Source of the DNA: Muribaculaceae bacterium
GTDB lineage: Bacteria; Bacteroidota; Bacteroidia; Bacteroidales; Muribaculaceae
Assembly: GCA_023663365.1 (NCBI GenBank)
Contig: JAMPHP010000001.1
Location: 1,220,495 to 1,284,494 of the forward strand
Direction: 5' to 3'
DNA: 64,000 nt
Each line of letters opens with the position of its first letter. Within the stretch, counting starts at the first letter, position 1. A model generated the notes under the pieces. It had not been told where the DNA came from. It was given only the letters and a program-made list of their open reading frames with translations, and did not search any database. Both the position numbers and the translations under genes were made by a program. This document shows positions 1-8,281 of this stretch, one piece after another.

Positions 1-73
1 AATCATTCCGAAATTCATCCTCGTATGATATAAATTAATTTTTGCGACTTACTTAAAAATATACAATGCGATT

Positions 74-1315
74 ATGGAGATGCTATATTCCCTTATCAAT
101 ATACTCAATGAGATGTCGCCCTACATTCTGTTGGGCTTCATCGTGGCCGGATTGCTGCACGTGTTTGTGCGTCCGTCGACCATGGCCCGTCATCTGTCGG
201 GCTCGGGTTGGCGCCCGGTGGTGAAAGCTGCCATGCTTGGAGTGCCCCTGCCGCTGTGCTCCTGCGGCGTGCTGCCTGCGGCGGTGTCGCTGCGCAGGCA
301 GGGTGCTTCGAAGGCTGCCTCCACATCTTTCCTCATAGCCACGCCGCAGACGGGTGTCGACTCTATCGCCGCCACATACTCGCTGCTCGGCCTTCCTTTC
401 GCCATCATCCGCCCGGTGGCCGCACTTGCGGGTGCGGTGTTCGGAGGCTTGGCCGTGGACCGCTTCGACCCCGAGCGGGGAGCCGATGCCTGCACCACAG
501 GCTGTGCCGCGCCCGATGATGCCGACGAGCGACCGAAGGGATTCTTCCGCCGCCTCGTGGCGGCCGTGCACTATGGCCTTGTCGACATGGTTGCCAGCGT
601 GGGCAAATGGCTTGTAATCGGCCTCGTGGTGGCGGCTCTCATAACCGTCTTTGTGCCCGACGACCTCTTTGTGGAGCTCAGCCGCTATCCCTTGCTGGCC
701 ATGCTTGCGGTGGTGGCCGTGGCCGTGCCCATGTATATATGCGCCACGGGCTCGATACCCATCGCGCTGTCGCTCATGCTCAAAGGCCTCTCGCCGGGCA
801 TCGCCTTCGTGATGCTCATGGCGGGTCCGGCGGCCAACTTTGCCTCCGTGATGATACTTCGCCGCACACAGGGCACACGTGCCACGGCTATATATATAGG
901 CTCGGTGGTGCTGACGGCCATGGTGTTCGGGCTCCTTATCGACCTGCTCCTGCCCGCGGCATGGTTTGTGCCCCGCGGCATGGCCGAAGGTGTGGCTTCG
1001 TGCCATGTTGAGTTCTCGTGGTTCCCGACCTTGTGCAGCGTGCTGCTTGTGGCACTGCTTGTGTACACCTCGCTGCGCAACCGCTTTAATCGACAAAATA
1101 TTAATACAAAAATAGATATGAACAACACATTCACAGTGAAAGGTATGGCCTGCGCACACTGCAAGGCCACAGTAGAAAAAGCCGTGTCGGCTATCGACGG
1201 TGTCGACAGCGTGGCCGTGGACCTCGGCAGCGGCAAAGTCGAGGTGGCCGGAAATGCCGATGCGGCAAAGATTGCCGAGGCAATAAGACTTGCCGGATTT
1301 GAGGTGGTGGATTAA
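74..1315 (+). CDS. SO_0444-type Cu/Zn efflux permease with C-terminal HMA domain
   Basis: A 413-residue protein. The first 340 residues form a polytopic permease of the DUF318/SO_0444 family, with the motif PLCSCGVLP at about residues 56-64 and a cysteine-rich central loop. These proteins are thought to export copper or zinc across the inner membrane. Residues 349-413 are a heavy-metal-associated domain with the metal-binding motif GMACAHC. The linker between the two parts is encoded by AT-rich DNA (about 1085-1117) unlike the GC-rich flanks, and an in-frame ATG at 1118 could start the HMA domain alone as a small metallochaperone. The family call is firm; the metal is not known from sequence. 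Confidence 0.85.
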   Translation: MEMLYSLINILNEMSPYILLGFIVAGLLHVFVRPSTMARHLSGSGWRPVVKAAMLGVPLPLCSCGVLPAAVSLRRQGASKAASTSFLIATPQTGVDSIAATYSLLGLPFAIIRPVAALAGAVFGGLAVDRFDPERGADACTTGCAAPDDADERPKGFFRRLVAAVHYGLVDMVASVGKWLVIGLVVAALITVFVPDDLFVELSRYPLLAMLAVVAVAVPMYICATGSIPIALSLMLKGLSPGIAFVMLMAGPAANFASVMILRRTQGTRATAIYIGSVVLTAMVFGLLIDLLLPAAWFVPRGMAEGVASCHVEFSWFPTLCSVLLVALLVYTSLRNRFNRQNINTKIDMNNTFTVKGMACAHCKATVEKAVSAIDGVDSVAVDLGSGKVEVAGNADAAKIAEAIRLAGFEVVD

Positions 1316-1344
1316 CGCTTTTTAACACCGCCCTCTTCCCGCGT

Positions 1345-1384
1345 GCGGTCGGTATGAACTATCTTTGCAGTTCATACCGACCGC
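1345..1384. promoter_or_regulatory. Perfect 16-bp inverted repeat enclosing a -7 box, upstream of serB
   Basis: Positions 1345-1360 and 1369-1384 are exact reverse complements separated by 8 nt. The string TATCTTTG at 1360-1367 fits the Bacteroidota -7 consensus TAnnTTTG and lies in the loop. No good -33 TTTG is seen. It ends 15 bp before the serB start, so it may be an operator over the promoter or a leader hairpin. Confidence 0.5.
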
Positions 1385-1399
1385 CATCATATAATAGAT

Positions 1400-2620
1400 A
1401 TGACCAACATAGAACTCATCCTTATAAACATAACCGGCCTCGACAAACCCGGTGTGACATCGGCGCTTACGTCGATCCTTGCCCGCCACGATGCCCAGAT
1501 ACTCGACATAGGTCAGGCCGACATCCATCATTCGCTCTCGCTCGGCATCCTTTTCCGCACCTCTCCCGACCGCTCGGGCGACATCCTCAAAGACCTCCTC
1601 TTCAAGTGCTACGAGCTGCAGGTGAAAATCCGCTTCTCGCCCGTGAGTGTGGAGGACTATGAGGCCTGGGTGCACCGCCAGGGCAAGAACCGATGGATCA
1701 TCACCATCCTTGGCCGTCAGCTCACGGCACGGCATATAGCCCTCGTCACCGACGAGATAGCCCGGCAGGAGCTTAACATCGATGGCATACAGCGCCTTAC
1801 AGGCCGTATGCCGCTGCGTGCCGACGAAGAGCCGCAGTCGAAGTCGTGCGTGGAGTTCTCGGTGCGAGGCAATCCTATCGACGTAGATGCCATGCGCCGC
1901 CGCTTCCTGCAGATTTCGCAGGAGGATGAGTTCGATATATCGCTGCAGGAGGACAACGTGTTCCGCCGCTGCCGCAGGCTGATATGCTTCGATATGGACT
2001 CCACCCTTATCGAGACCGAAGTAATCGACGAGCTTGCCATCCGCGCCGGTGTGGGCGACCGCGTGAAGGCCATCACCGAAAGCGCCATGCGTGGCGAGAT
2101 AGACTTCTGCGAGAGCTTCAAGCAGCGTGTGGCTCTACTAAAAGGTCTCGACGAGAGTGTGATGCGCGAGATAGCCGAGAGCCTGCCCATCACCGAGGGT
2201 GTGGAGCGCATGATGCAGGTGCTTAAGCGCACCGGCTACAAGACGGCCATCCTCTCGGGCGGCTTCACTTACTTCGGCAACTATCTGCGGCAGAAGTTCG
2301 GCTTCGACTATGTGTATGCCAACGAGCTGGAGATTGTCGACGGCAAGCTCACAGGCCGCTACGTGGGCGACATCGTGGACGGCAAGCGCAAGGCTGAGCT
2401 CCTCCGCATCATAGCACAGGTGGAGAACATCGACATAGCCCAGACTATAGCAGTAGGCGATGGCGCCAACGACTTGCCCATGCTCTCCACAGCCGGCCTC
2501 GGCATAGCCTTCCACGCCAAGCCCAAGGTGAAGCAGACCGCCCGCCAGTCGATCTCCACCATCGGGCTCGACGGCGTGCTCTACTTCCTCGGCTTCAAGG
2601 ACAGCTTCATCGCAAGCTGA
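1400..2620 (+). CDS. serB: Phosphoserine phosphatase with N-terminal ACT region
   Basis: A 406-residue enzyme for the last step of serine synthesis, hydrolysing O-phosphoserine in the cytoplasm. Residues 1-170 form an ACT-type regulatory region (starting LILINITGLDKPGVTSAL), likely a serine or ligand sensor. Residues about 190-400 are a HAD phosphatase: motif I DMDSTLIETE with the nucleophile and acid aspartates, SGGF as motif II, and GDGANDLPML as motif III. The length agrees with ACT-containing SerB of Bacteroidota. It stands alone with its own putative promoter inside an inverted repeat upstream. The next gene follows after 67 bp. Confidence 0.95.
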   Translation: MTNIELILINITGLDKPGVTSALTSILARHDAQILDIGQADIHHSLSLGILFRTSPDRSGDILKDLLFKCYELQVKIRFSPVSVEDYEAWVHRQGKNRWIITILGRQLTARHIALVTDEIARQELNIDGIQRLTGRMPLRADEEPQSKSCVEFSVRGNPIDVDAMRRRFLQISQEDEFDISLQEDNVFRRCRRLICFDMDSTLIETEVIDELAIRAGVGDRVKAITESAMRGEIDFCESFKQRVALLKGLDESVMREIAESLPITEGVERMMQVLKRTGYKTAILSGGFTYFGNYLRQKFGFDYVYANELEIVDGKLTGRYVGDIVDGKRKAELLRIIAQVENIDIAQTIAVGDGANDLPMLSTAGLGIAFHAKPKVKQTARQSISTIGLDGVLYFLGFKDSFIAS

Positions 2621-2687
2621 CCCCTGCGGCCGAACATTCAAGCGCCGACGGGTGTTTCTTGTTAAACACTTCTAAATTCATCACATT

Positions 2688-5024
2688 ATGCGAGCTCCGA
2701 CGGTATTACGCTGCTTTTTACTGCCATTACTCACTCTTATAAGCACCATCGGTGCCATGCCTGCACATGCGCAGGCGGGCCGGCAATCGGTGGGCCTTGT
2801 GCTCAGCGGCGGCGGTGCCAAAGGCATCGCCCACATCGGTGTGCTCAAGGCGCTTGAAGAGAATGATATCCCCGTCGATTTCGTCACCGGCACGTCGATG
2901 GGAGCTATCGTCGGAGGCCTCTATGTGTGCGGCTTCTCGCCCGACGATATGATGAATCTCATCACATCGGACTACTTCCTTGCCATGGCATCGGGCCGCT
3001 ACGACCCCTCGCTCACATATTACTTCTCGCGTGAGACACCCTCACCACAGATGTTCTCGGTGTCGATCGGCGGCGACGACAGTCCTGCCAAGAGCGCTTT
3101 CCGCTTCGACCCGCAGTCGATAGTGGCGCCCACGCCGATGTCGTTTGGTTTCATGGAGCTGTTCACCCCCTACACGGCACAGTGCGGGGGCGATTTCGAC
3201 CGCCTGATGGTGCCCTTCCGCTGCGTGGCCTCGAATGTGACGCAGCGCCGCAAAGATGTCCTCGGCTCGGGCAGCCTTGGAGAGGCTATCCGTGCTTCAA
3301 TGAGCTTCCCGCTGGTGTTCCAACCCGTGAAGGCCGGGGGCGACATCCTCTACGACGGCGGCCTCTACGACAACTTTCCCGTGAATGTGATGGACAGCGT
3401 ATTCGACCCCGACGTACTCCTCGGTGTGGATGTGTCGGCGCCGTCGGAAGGCGCCCCGAACTCATTCATGGAGCAGCTCGACCTGCTGGTGGCACATCCG
3501 CAGAGCTACGATGTGCCTCAGGGCAAAGGGATGAAGCTGCGCATCAACCTCAACGAATACAACCTCCTCGATTTCGGGGAGGCACGCGAGATCTACCGCA
3601 TAGGCTACGAGCACGCCATGGCCGCCATGGATTCCATCAAAAGCCGTATCACTGCCCGCACTGCGCCCGGAGCCGCAGAAGCTCGTCGTGCCGCCTTCAA
3701 TGCCGCCACTCCCCCGCTGCGCTTCAATAAAGTGAAGGTGACCGGCGGCACACATGCTCAGAACGAATACATCCGCTATATATTCCGCCCCCGTCACGGC
3801 ACCGATACTATCGGCCCCGAGGGCGCGAGGATGGCATTTTACCGAGCCATGTCGTCGGGTAAAATCAGCAGCATACGCACCGATGCCGAGCCCTCCCCCG
3901 ACAGCACGGGCTACTTCACGCTCAACCTCGATGTCAACGTCAAGAAAAAATTCAGCCTCGGCCTCGGAGGATACATCACCTCGAGCAACAACAGCTACCT
4001 CTACGCCCGCATCGGCTACTCCTCGCTCAGCTTCAGTGCCGTGAGCACCGAGCTTGAGACTTGGATTGGACAAAGCTATCTGGCTGCAGCTTTCCGTGCG
4101 GGGCTCAATATTCCCACGTCATTTCCTTCGGCCTTTAGGGTGCTTGGTGTGGCATCGCGCCGAAAGTACTACGAAAACGAAAAACTCTTCTACCGCGACA
4201 ACGAACCTACGTTCGTGACCAAGCACCAGTACTTCGGCAAGCTCGCCTGGGCCATGGCCGCCGGGCGCAGCGGTGCACTGCAGATAGGCGTGGGTGGCGG
4301 ACGGCTCTACAGCACCTTCTTCGAGAACAATAAGCTCGCAAGCTATGTGGCCGGCAGAAATGAGCTCACCCTCGACCTCGGCCAGGGGTATGTCGACTAC
4401 TCGTCATCGACACTCGACTATGTGAACTTCCCCACGTCGGGCTACGAGCGCTCGGGCCGCATAGCCCTCATCGGAGGCCGTGCACGCTACTATGATGCCA
4501 CGCTCGCCGAGGGTGAGCGCACAAGCAGCGAGAAGGTGATATGGGGGCAGATAGACCTCAACGTGCGCCAGTACCTCACGCTTCATCGCCACTGGTCGCT
4601 CGGCCTGGAGAGCAAAGCGGTGTTCAGCACGCGCAAGCTCCTTCACGACTATTACTCCACCATCAGCTCGGCCCCGACCTATCACCCGACTCCCGCCTCG
4701 CACAATGTGTTCGACCCGGGCTTGCGTGCCAACAGCTTCATGACTTTCGGCGTGGTGCCGGTCTACAAGTTCAACGACAAGCTCTCGGCACACCTCACGG
4801 CATCGGCCTTCGTGCCTCTGCGCAGCATAGTCGAGGGAGAGGGCGGCAGTGTGAGCTACGGTCGCTGGTTGGGCTCGGCTGAGTTCTTCGGTGAGTTCGA
4901 TGTGGTGTCGCACTTCCCCTTCGGCACCCTCAGCGGCTACTGCAACTATTCCACAACCCGGCGCAGCTTCAACTTCGGCATAGCGTTCGGCATCTATATC
5001 AACGCTCCAACATTTCTAAATTGA
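2688..5024 (+). CDS. Patatin-like phospholipase with POTRA and outer-membrane barrel (PlpD-type)
   Basis: A 778-residue secreted protein. A signal peptide spans residues 1-29 (ends AHAQA). A patatin domain covers about 33-330, with the oxyanion motif GGGAKG, nucleophile motif GTSMG and the DGG motif (LYDGGLYDNFP) carrying the catalytic Asp. A short POTRA-like segment follows (about 345-430), then a region rich in alternating aromatic and polar strands to the C-terminus, like an Omp85 16-strand barrel. This order matches the PlpD/type Vd architecture, but here the patatin domain probably stays at the outer membrane. Substrates are probably phospholipids. Two bases separate its stop from proC. 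Confidence 0.88.
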   Translation: MRAPTVLRCFLLPLLTLISTIGAMPAHAQAGRQSVGLVLSGGGAKGIAHIGVLKALEENDIPVDFVTGTSMGAIVGGLYVCGFSPDDMMNLITSDYFLAMASGRYDPSLTYYFSRETPSPQMFSVSIGGDDSPAKSAFRFDPQSIVAPTPMSFGFMELFTPYTAQCGGDFDRLMVPFRCVASNVTQRRKDVLGSGSLGEAIRASMSFPLVFQPVKAGGDILYDGGLYDNFPVNVMDSVFDPDVLLGVDVSAPSEGAPNSFMEQLDLLVAHPQSYDVPQGKGMKLRINLNEYNLLDFGEAREIYRIGYEHAMAAMDSIKSRITARTAPGAAEARRAAFNAATPPLRFNKVKVTGGTHAQNEYIRYIFRPRHGTDTIGPEGARMAFYRAMSSGKISSIRTDAEPSPDSTGYFTLNLDVNVKKKFSLGLGGYITSSNNSYLYARIGYSSLSFSAVSTELETWIGQSYLAAAFRAGLNIPTSFPSAFRVLGVASRRKYYENEKLFYRDNEPTFVTKHQYFGKLAWAMAAGRSGALQIGVGGGRLYSTFFENNKLASYVAGRNELTLDLGQGYVDYSSSTLDYVNFPTSGYERSGRIALIGGRARYYDATLAEGERTSSEKVIWGQIDLNVRQYLTLHRHWSLGLESKAVFSTRKLLHDYYSTISSAPTYHPTPASHNVFDPGLRANSFMTFGVVPVYKFNDKLSAHLTASAFVPLRSIVEGEGGSVSYGRWLGSAEFFGEFDVVSHFPFGTLSGYCNYSTTRRSFNFGIAFGIYINAPTFLN

Positions 5025-5025
5025 T

Positions 5026-5832
5026 ATGACTCAAGAACACAACGGAAACAGACCCGTGATAGCCGTGATAGGCGCGGGGAATATAGGCTCGGCAATGGCA
5101 CGCGGGCTGGTGCGCACAGGTGCACGCATTTCACTCTACAACCGCAGCAGCGGGCGCCTCGAGGCCTTTGGCGAGCACGAGGGCGTAGAGCGCACCACCG
5201 ATCTTACCAAGGCTGTCGACGAAGCCTCGATGGTGGTGATATGCGTCGAGGGCGATGCCGTGGAGCCTGTGGTCAAACAGATGGGCAAGCAACTCGGCAG
5301 GCGTAAGCCCGTGGTGGTGTCGTGTGCGGCAGCTCCTTCGCTGGCTCAGCTCGAGGCGTGGGTGAAGCCCTATATATCAGCCCCGAAAATCGTGCGTGTG
5401 CTACCCAATATCGCCGCCACTTGCGGGAAGTCGGTCAATCTTGTGTGCGCCTCGGGTGTCGATGAGAGCGAGCTGCAGATGCTGTGCCGCCTCTTCGATG
5501 CCACGGGCAAATCCTATGTCCTTTCCGAGAGCCGCTTTGCCGCAGCCATGGCTATATCCTCATGCGGTATTGCCAATGTACTCCGCTATGTGCGGGCTGC
5601 CATGGAGGCCGGCGTGGAGCTTGGGCTGAGTCCTGCTGTGGCCAAGGAACTTGCGGCCGGTTCGCTCGAAGGAGCCGCCGAGCTCATCTTCCGCACAGGG
5701 GCACATCCCGAAGCTCTGATTGACTCCGTCACGACCCCGGGCGGACTCACTATAAGAGGTGTCAACGCTATGGAAACCGCGGGCTTTTCTGCGGCAGTGA
5801 TGGCCGGCGTGAAAGCGGCCGCAAAGAAGTGA
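5026..5832 (+). CDS. proC: Pyrroline-5-carboxylate reductase
   Basis: A 268-residue NAD(P)H enzyme for the last step of proline synthesis. The N-terminus has a Rossmann fold (IAVIGAGNIGSAMARGL, residues about 11-27). The C-terminal half holds the family signature ending SVTTPGGLTIRGVNAME, a near match to the ProC signature SPGGTT. The length is normal. It starts 2 bp after the phospholipase stop and is followed 4 bp later by ssb, so these genes are probably cotranscribed. Confidence 0.93.
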   Translation: MTQEHNGNRPVIAVIGAGNIGSAMARGLVRTGARISLYNRSSGRLEAFGEHEGVERTTDLTKAVDEASMVVICVEGDAVEPVVKQMGKQLGRRKPVVVSCAAAPSLAQLEAWVKPYISAPKIVRVLPNIAATCGKSVNLVCASGVDESELQMLCRLFDATGKSYVLSESRFAAAMAISSCGIANVLRYVRAAMEAGVELGLSPAVAKELAAGSLEGAAELIFRTGAHPEALIDSVTTPGGLTIRGVNAMETAGFSAAVMAGVKAAAKK

Positions 5833-5836
5833 GTGT

Positions 5837-6169
5837 ATGAATAAGGTAATACTGCTTGGAAATGTAGGGCGCGATCCTCGTATGCGCATGGTCGACAGCA
5901 GCCAGGTGGCCGAATTTCCGCTGGCCACAAGCGAGCGCCGCCGCACCCGCGATGCCGAAGGGCGCGAGGTGGAGCTGCCCGAGCTCACCGAGTGGCACAA
6001 CATAGTGATGTGGGGCCGGGCTGCCGACTTCGCTGAAAAATATATCCGCAAGGGGTCGAAGCTGCTCATCGAAGGCAAGCTGCGCACCCGCTCGTGGGAG
6101 GATCATAATGCTATCAAGCGATATATCACCGAGATATATGTCGATACTTTTGAACTTTTACCCAAGTGA
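5837..6169 (+). CDS. ssb: Single-stranded DNA-binding protein, short form
   Basis: A 110-residue OB-fold protein. MNKVILLGNVGRDP at the start and the segment TEWHNIVMWGRAADFAEKYI are typical SSB strands; KGSKLLIEGKLRTRSWED follows. It ends LLPK straight after the OB fold and has no flexible Gly/Pro tail and no acidic tip of the DDDIPF kind, which in standard SSB recruits repair and replication partners. It may therefore be a secondary SSB, or the organism's partner binding differs. It lies directly after proC. Confidence 0.9.
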   Translation: MNKVILLGNVGRDPRMRMVDSSQVAEFPLATSERRRTRDAEGREVELPELTEWHNIVMWGRAADFAEKYIRKGSKLLIEGKLRTRSWEDHNAIKRYITEIYVDTFELLPK

Positions 6170-6219
6170 GGAAGTTTCTTTCATAAGAAAGCATAAGAAA
6201 GACCTAAAATTTACAACTT

Positions 6220-7095
6220 ATGAGAATGACAGGACGCCGCCGTAGCGGCAATGTAGACGACCGCCGCGGTCTCAGCACAGGCGGTAAGGTTGGCATCGGC
6301 GGCGGTATCGTCGGTGTGATTATCGTGGCCGCCATCACCCTCTTTTCCGGCGGTGGCATCGGTGATGTCATTGGCAATGTGATGGGTAGCGGCGCCCTCT
6401 CGCCGCAGTACGCCCAAAGCTCCTACGAGCCTACAGAGGAAGATGAGCGCCTGGCCGTGTTTGCCTCTCAGGTGCTCGCAGGCACCGAAGATGTGTGGAC
6501 CGAGGAGTTCCGCCGCCAGGGCTGGGGCGAATATGAGTGCCCCAAGCTCGTACTCTTCAGCGGTGCAGTCAACTCGGGCTGCGGGCAGGCCACGGCACAG
6601 ACCGGTCCCTTCTATTGCTCTGCCGACCGCACCGTGTATATAGACCTCGACTTTTTCAAGGATATGCCTACCGACATTGGTGCGTCGGGCGACTTCGCCT
6701 ACGCCTATGTGATAGCCCACGAGGTAGGGCACCATGTGCAGTATCTGCTCGGCACCCTCGACGAGGCTCACTCTCAGATGTCGCGCCTGAGCGAGAAAGA
6801 GGCCAACAAAATCAGTGTCCGCCTCGAGCTGCAGGCCGACTTCTATGCCGGCGTGTGGGCGGCGCTCGACAATAAGATGTTCTCTTCCATTGAAGAGGGC
6901 GATGTTGAGAACGCCATCAACGCCGCCTCGAAAATCGGCGACGACTACCTGCAGCGGAAAGCCTACGGGCGCGAGATGCCCGACAGCTTCAACCACGGCC
7001 GCTCGGAGCAGCGTGTGCGATGGCTCCGAAAAGGCATAGAGACAGGCAACCCCAACTACGGCGACACTTTCTCGCCGGCTTACTCCGAACTATGA
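6220..7095 (+). CDS. Neutral zinc metallopeptidase, YpfJ/KPN_01854 family
   Basis: A 291-residue membrane-anchored predicted peptidase. Residues 1-20 are very basic and are followed by a Gly-rich linker and one membrane segment (about 27-47, IGGGIVGVIIVAAITLFSGG). The zinc motif HEVGHH lies at about residue 167, and a downstream ELQADFYAGVWA gives the probable third ligand. The length is normal for the family, whose physiological substrates are not established. The stop overlaps the ribD start in ATGA, which indicates translational coupling. Confidence 0.87.
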   Translation: MRMTGRRRSGNVDDRRGLSTGGKVGIGGGIVGVIIVAAITLFSGGGIGDVIGNVMGSGALSPQYAQSSYEPTEEDERLAVFASQVLAGTEDVWTEEFRRQGWGEYECPKLVLFSGAVNSGCGQATAQTGPFYCSADRTVYIDLDFFKDMPTDIGASGDFAYAYVIAHEVGHHVQYLLGTLDEAHSQMSRLSEKEANKISVRLELQADFYAGVWAALDNKMFSSIEEGDVENAINAASKIGDDYLQRKAYGREMPDSFNHGRSEQRVRWLRKGIETGNPNYGDTFSPAYSEL

Positions 7096-8126
7096 CATTT
7101 TCCGATACTGATGTGATGTTTATGCGCCGCGCCCTGCAGCTTGCTGCCAACGGGCGCGGCCATGTGTCGCCCAACCCCATGGTGGGCGCAGTGATAGTTG
7201 ATGCTTCGGGTCGCATTATCGGCGAGGGCTGGCACCGACGCTTCGGAGGGCCTCATGCCGAGGTCAATGCGGTGCGCTCGGTGGCTGAGGCCGACAGGCA
7301 CCTTCTGCCCGAAGCCACCATCTACGTCACCCTCGAGCCTTGCTCGCACTATGGCAAGACTCCACCGTGTGCCAAGCTCTTGATAGAGTGCGGCATCGGC
7401 AGGGTAGTGATAGCCTCGGGCGACCCCAATCCGCGCGTGTCGGGCCGGGGTGTGGCAATGCTGCGAGAGGCCGGCATAGAGGTGTGCGAAGGGCTCCTTG
7501 ATGCTGAGGCCTGCGAACTCAACCGCGCCTTTATGACAGCACATACGCTCGGCCGCCCCTTCGTCACTTTGAAGTGGGCCCGCAGTGCCGACGGGTACAT
7601 GGACATCCGTCGCGCCCCCGGCGAGCCTGCCGCACGTTTCTCCACGGCCTTGAGCTCGCAGATGGTGCACCGCCGGCGCAGCGTGCACGATGCCATCGCC
7701 ATAGGGGCGGGCACAGCCTTGGCCGACGGGCCTCGCCTCGACGTGCGCCTCATAGCAGGACATTCTCCCGTGCCTGTGCTCTTCGACCGCCACTCGCTGC
7801 TCAATGCCGCCAACTGCTCCTTGCTGCGCGATGAGAGCCGTAGTGCGCTGCATATCACCGGCGATAAGCCGCTTTCCGAAGTGCTCCGCCGGCTGTATGC
7901 CGAGTGCGGCATCACTTCGCTGCTTGTGGAGGGTGGCCCTTCGCTGCTGAAGTCCTTTATTGAAGCCGGCCTTTGGGATGAGGCCTATGTGGAGACGGCT
8001 CCATTCAGCCTTGCCGATGCCGGATGTGCCATATCCCCGATCATCCCGCAGTGCCCCGCCGAGGCAATAGCGGCAGGGCCGAATGTGATATATGTATTTC
8101 GCAATGGCTCCGGGCAGGCGAAGTGA
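7092..8126 (+). CDS. ribD: Bifunctional riboflavin biosynthesis deaminase/reductase
   Basis: 344 residues from the ATG at 7092, which overlaps the preceding stop by 4 bases. The N-terminal deaminase (about 1-145) shows PHAEVNAV with the zinc His and catalytic Glu, and PCSHYGKTPPC with the two zinc cysteines. The C-terminal half (about 150-344) is the RibG/RibD reductase, starting at LKWARSADGYM. Together they turn the first pyrimidine intermediate of riboflavin synthesis into the reduced amino-uracil. Other rib genes are not in the window. An in-frame ATG at 7020 would lie inside the previous gene and is not favoured. Confidence 0.94.
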   Translation: MTFSDTDVMFMRRALQLAANGRGHVSPNPMVGAVIVDASGRIIGEGWHRRFGGPHAEVNAVRSVAEADRHLLPEATIYVTLEPCSHYGKTPPCAKLLIECGIGRVVIASGDPNPRVSGRGVAMLREAGIEVCEGLLDAEACELNRAFMTAHTLGRPFVTLKWARSADGYMDIRRAPGEPAARFSTALSSQMVHRRRSVHDAIAIGAGTALADGPRLDVRLIAGHSPVPVLFDRHSLLNAANCSLLRDESRSALHITGDKPLSEVLRRLYAECGITSLLVEGGPSLLKSFIEAGLWDEAYVETAPFSLADAGCAISPIIPQCPAEAIAAGPNVIYVFRNGSGQAK

Positions 8127-8225
8127 TATTTAGCAGAATTTTAGTTAAAATCAGTTCGCATTAAGCCGACAATGGCGTTAAAAACATATAAATGCGAGCC
8201 AAAAACACCCTTTTGCCGAAAAGAG

Positions 8226-8257
8226 TTTGCCCTATTGACGACAAAATTATAATTTTG
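8226..8257 (+). promoter_or_regulatory. Bacteroidota-type promoter for the 8282 lipoprotein gene
   Basis: TTTG at 8226-8229 and TAATTTTG at 8250-8257 are separated by exactly 20 bp, which fits the primary sigma consensus TTTG-N19-21-TAnnTTTG. The predicted start of transcription is near 8264, about 18 nt before the ATG. Confidence 0.7.
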
Positions 8258-8281
8258 CATCTTGAAATATCGTAAACTCAA

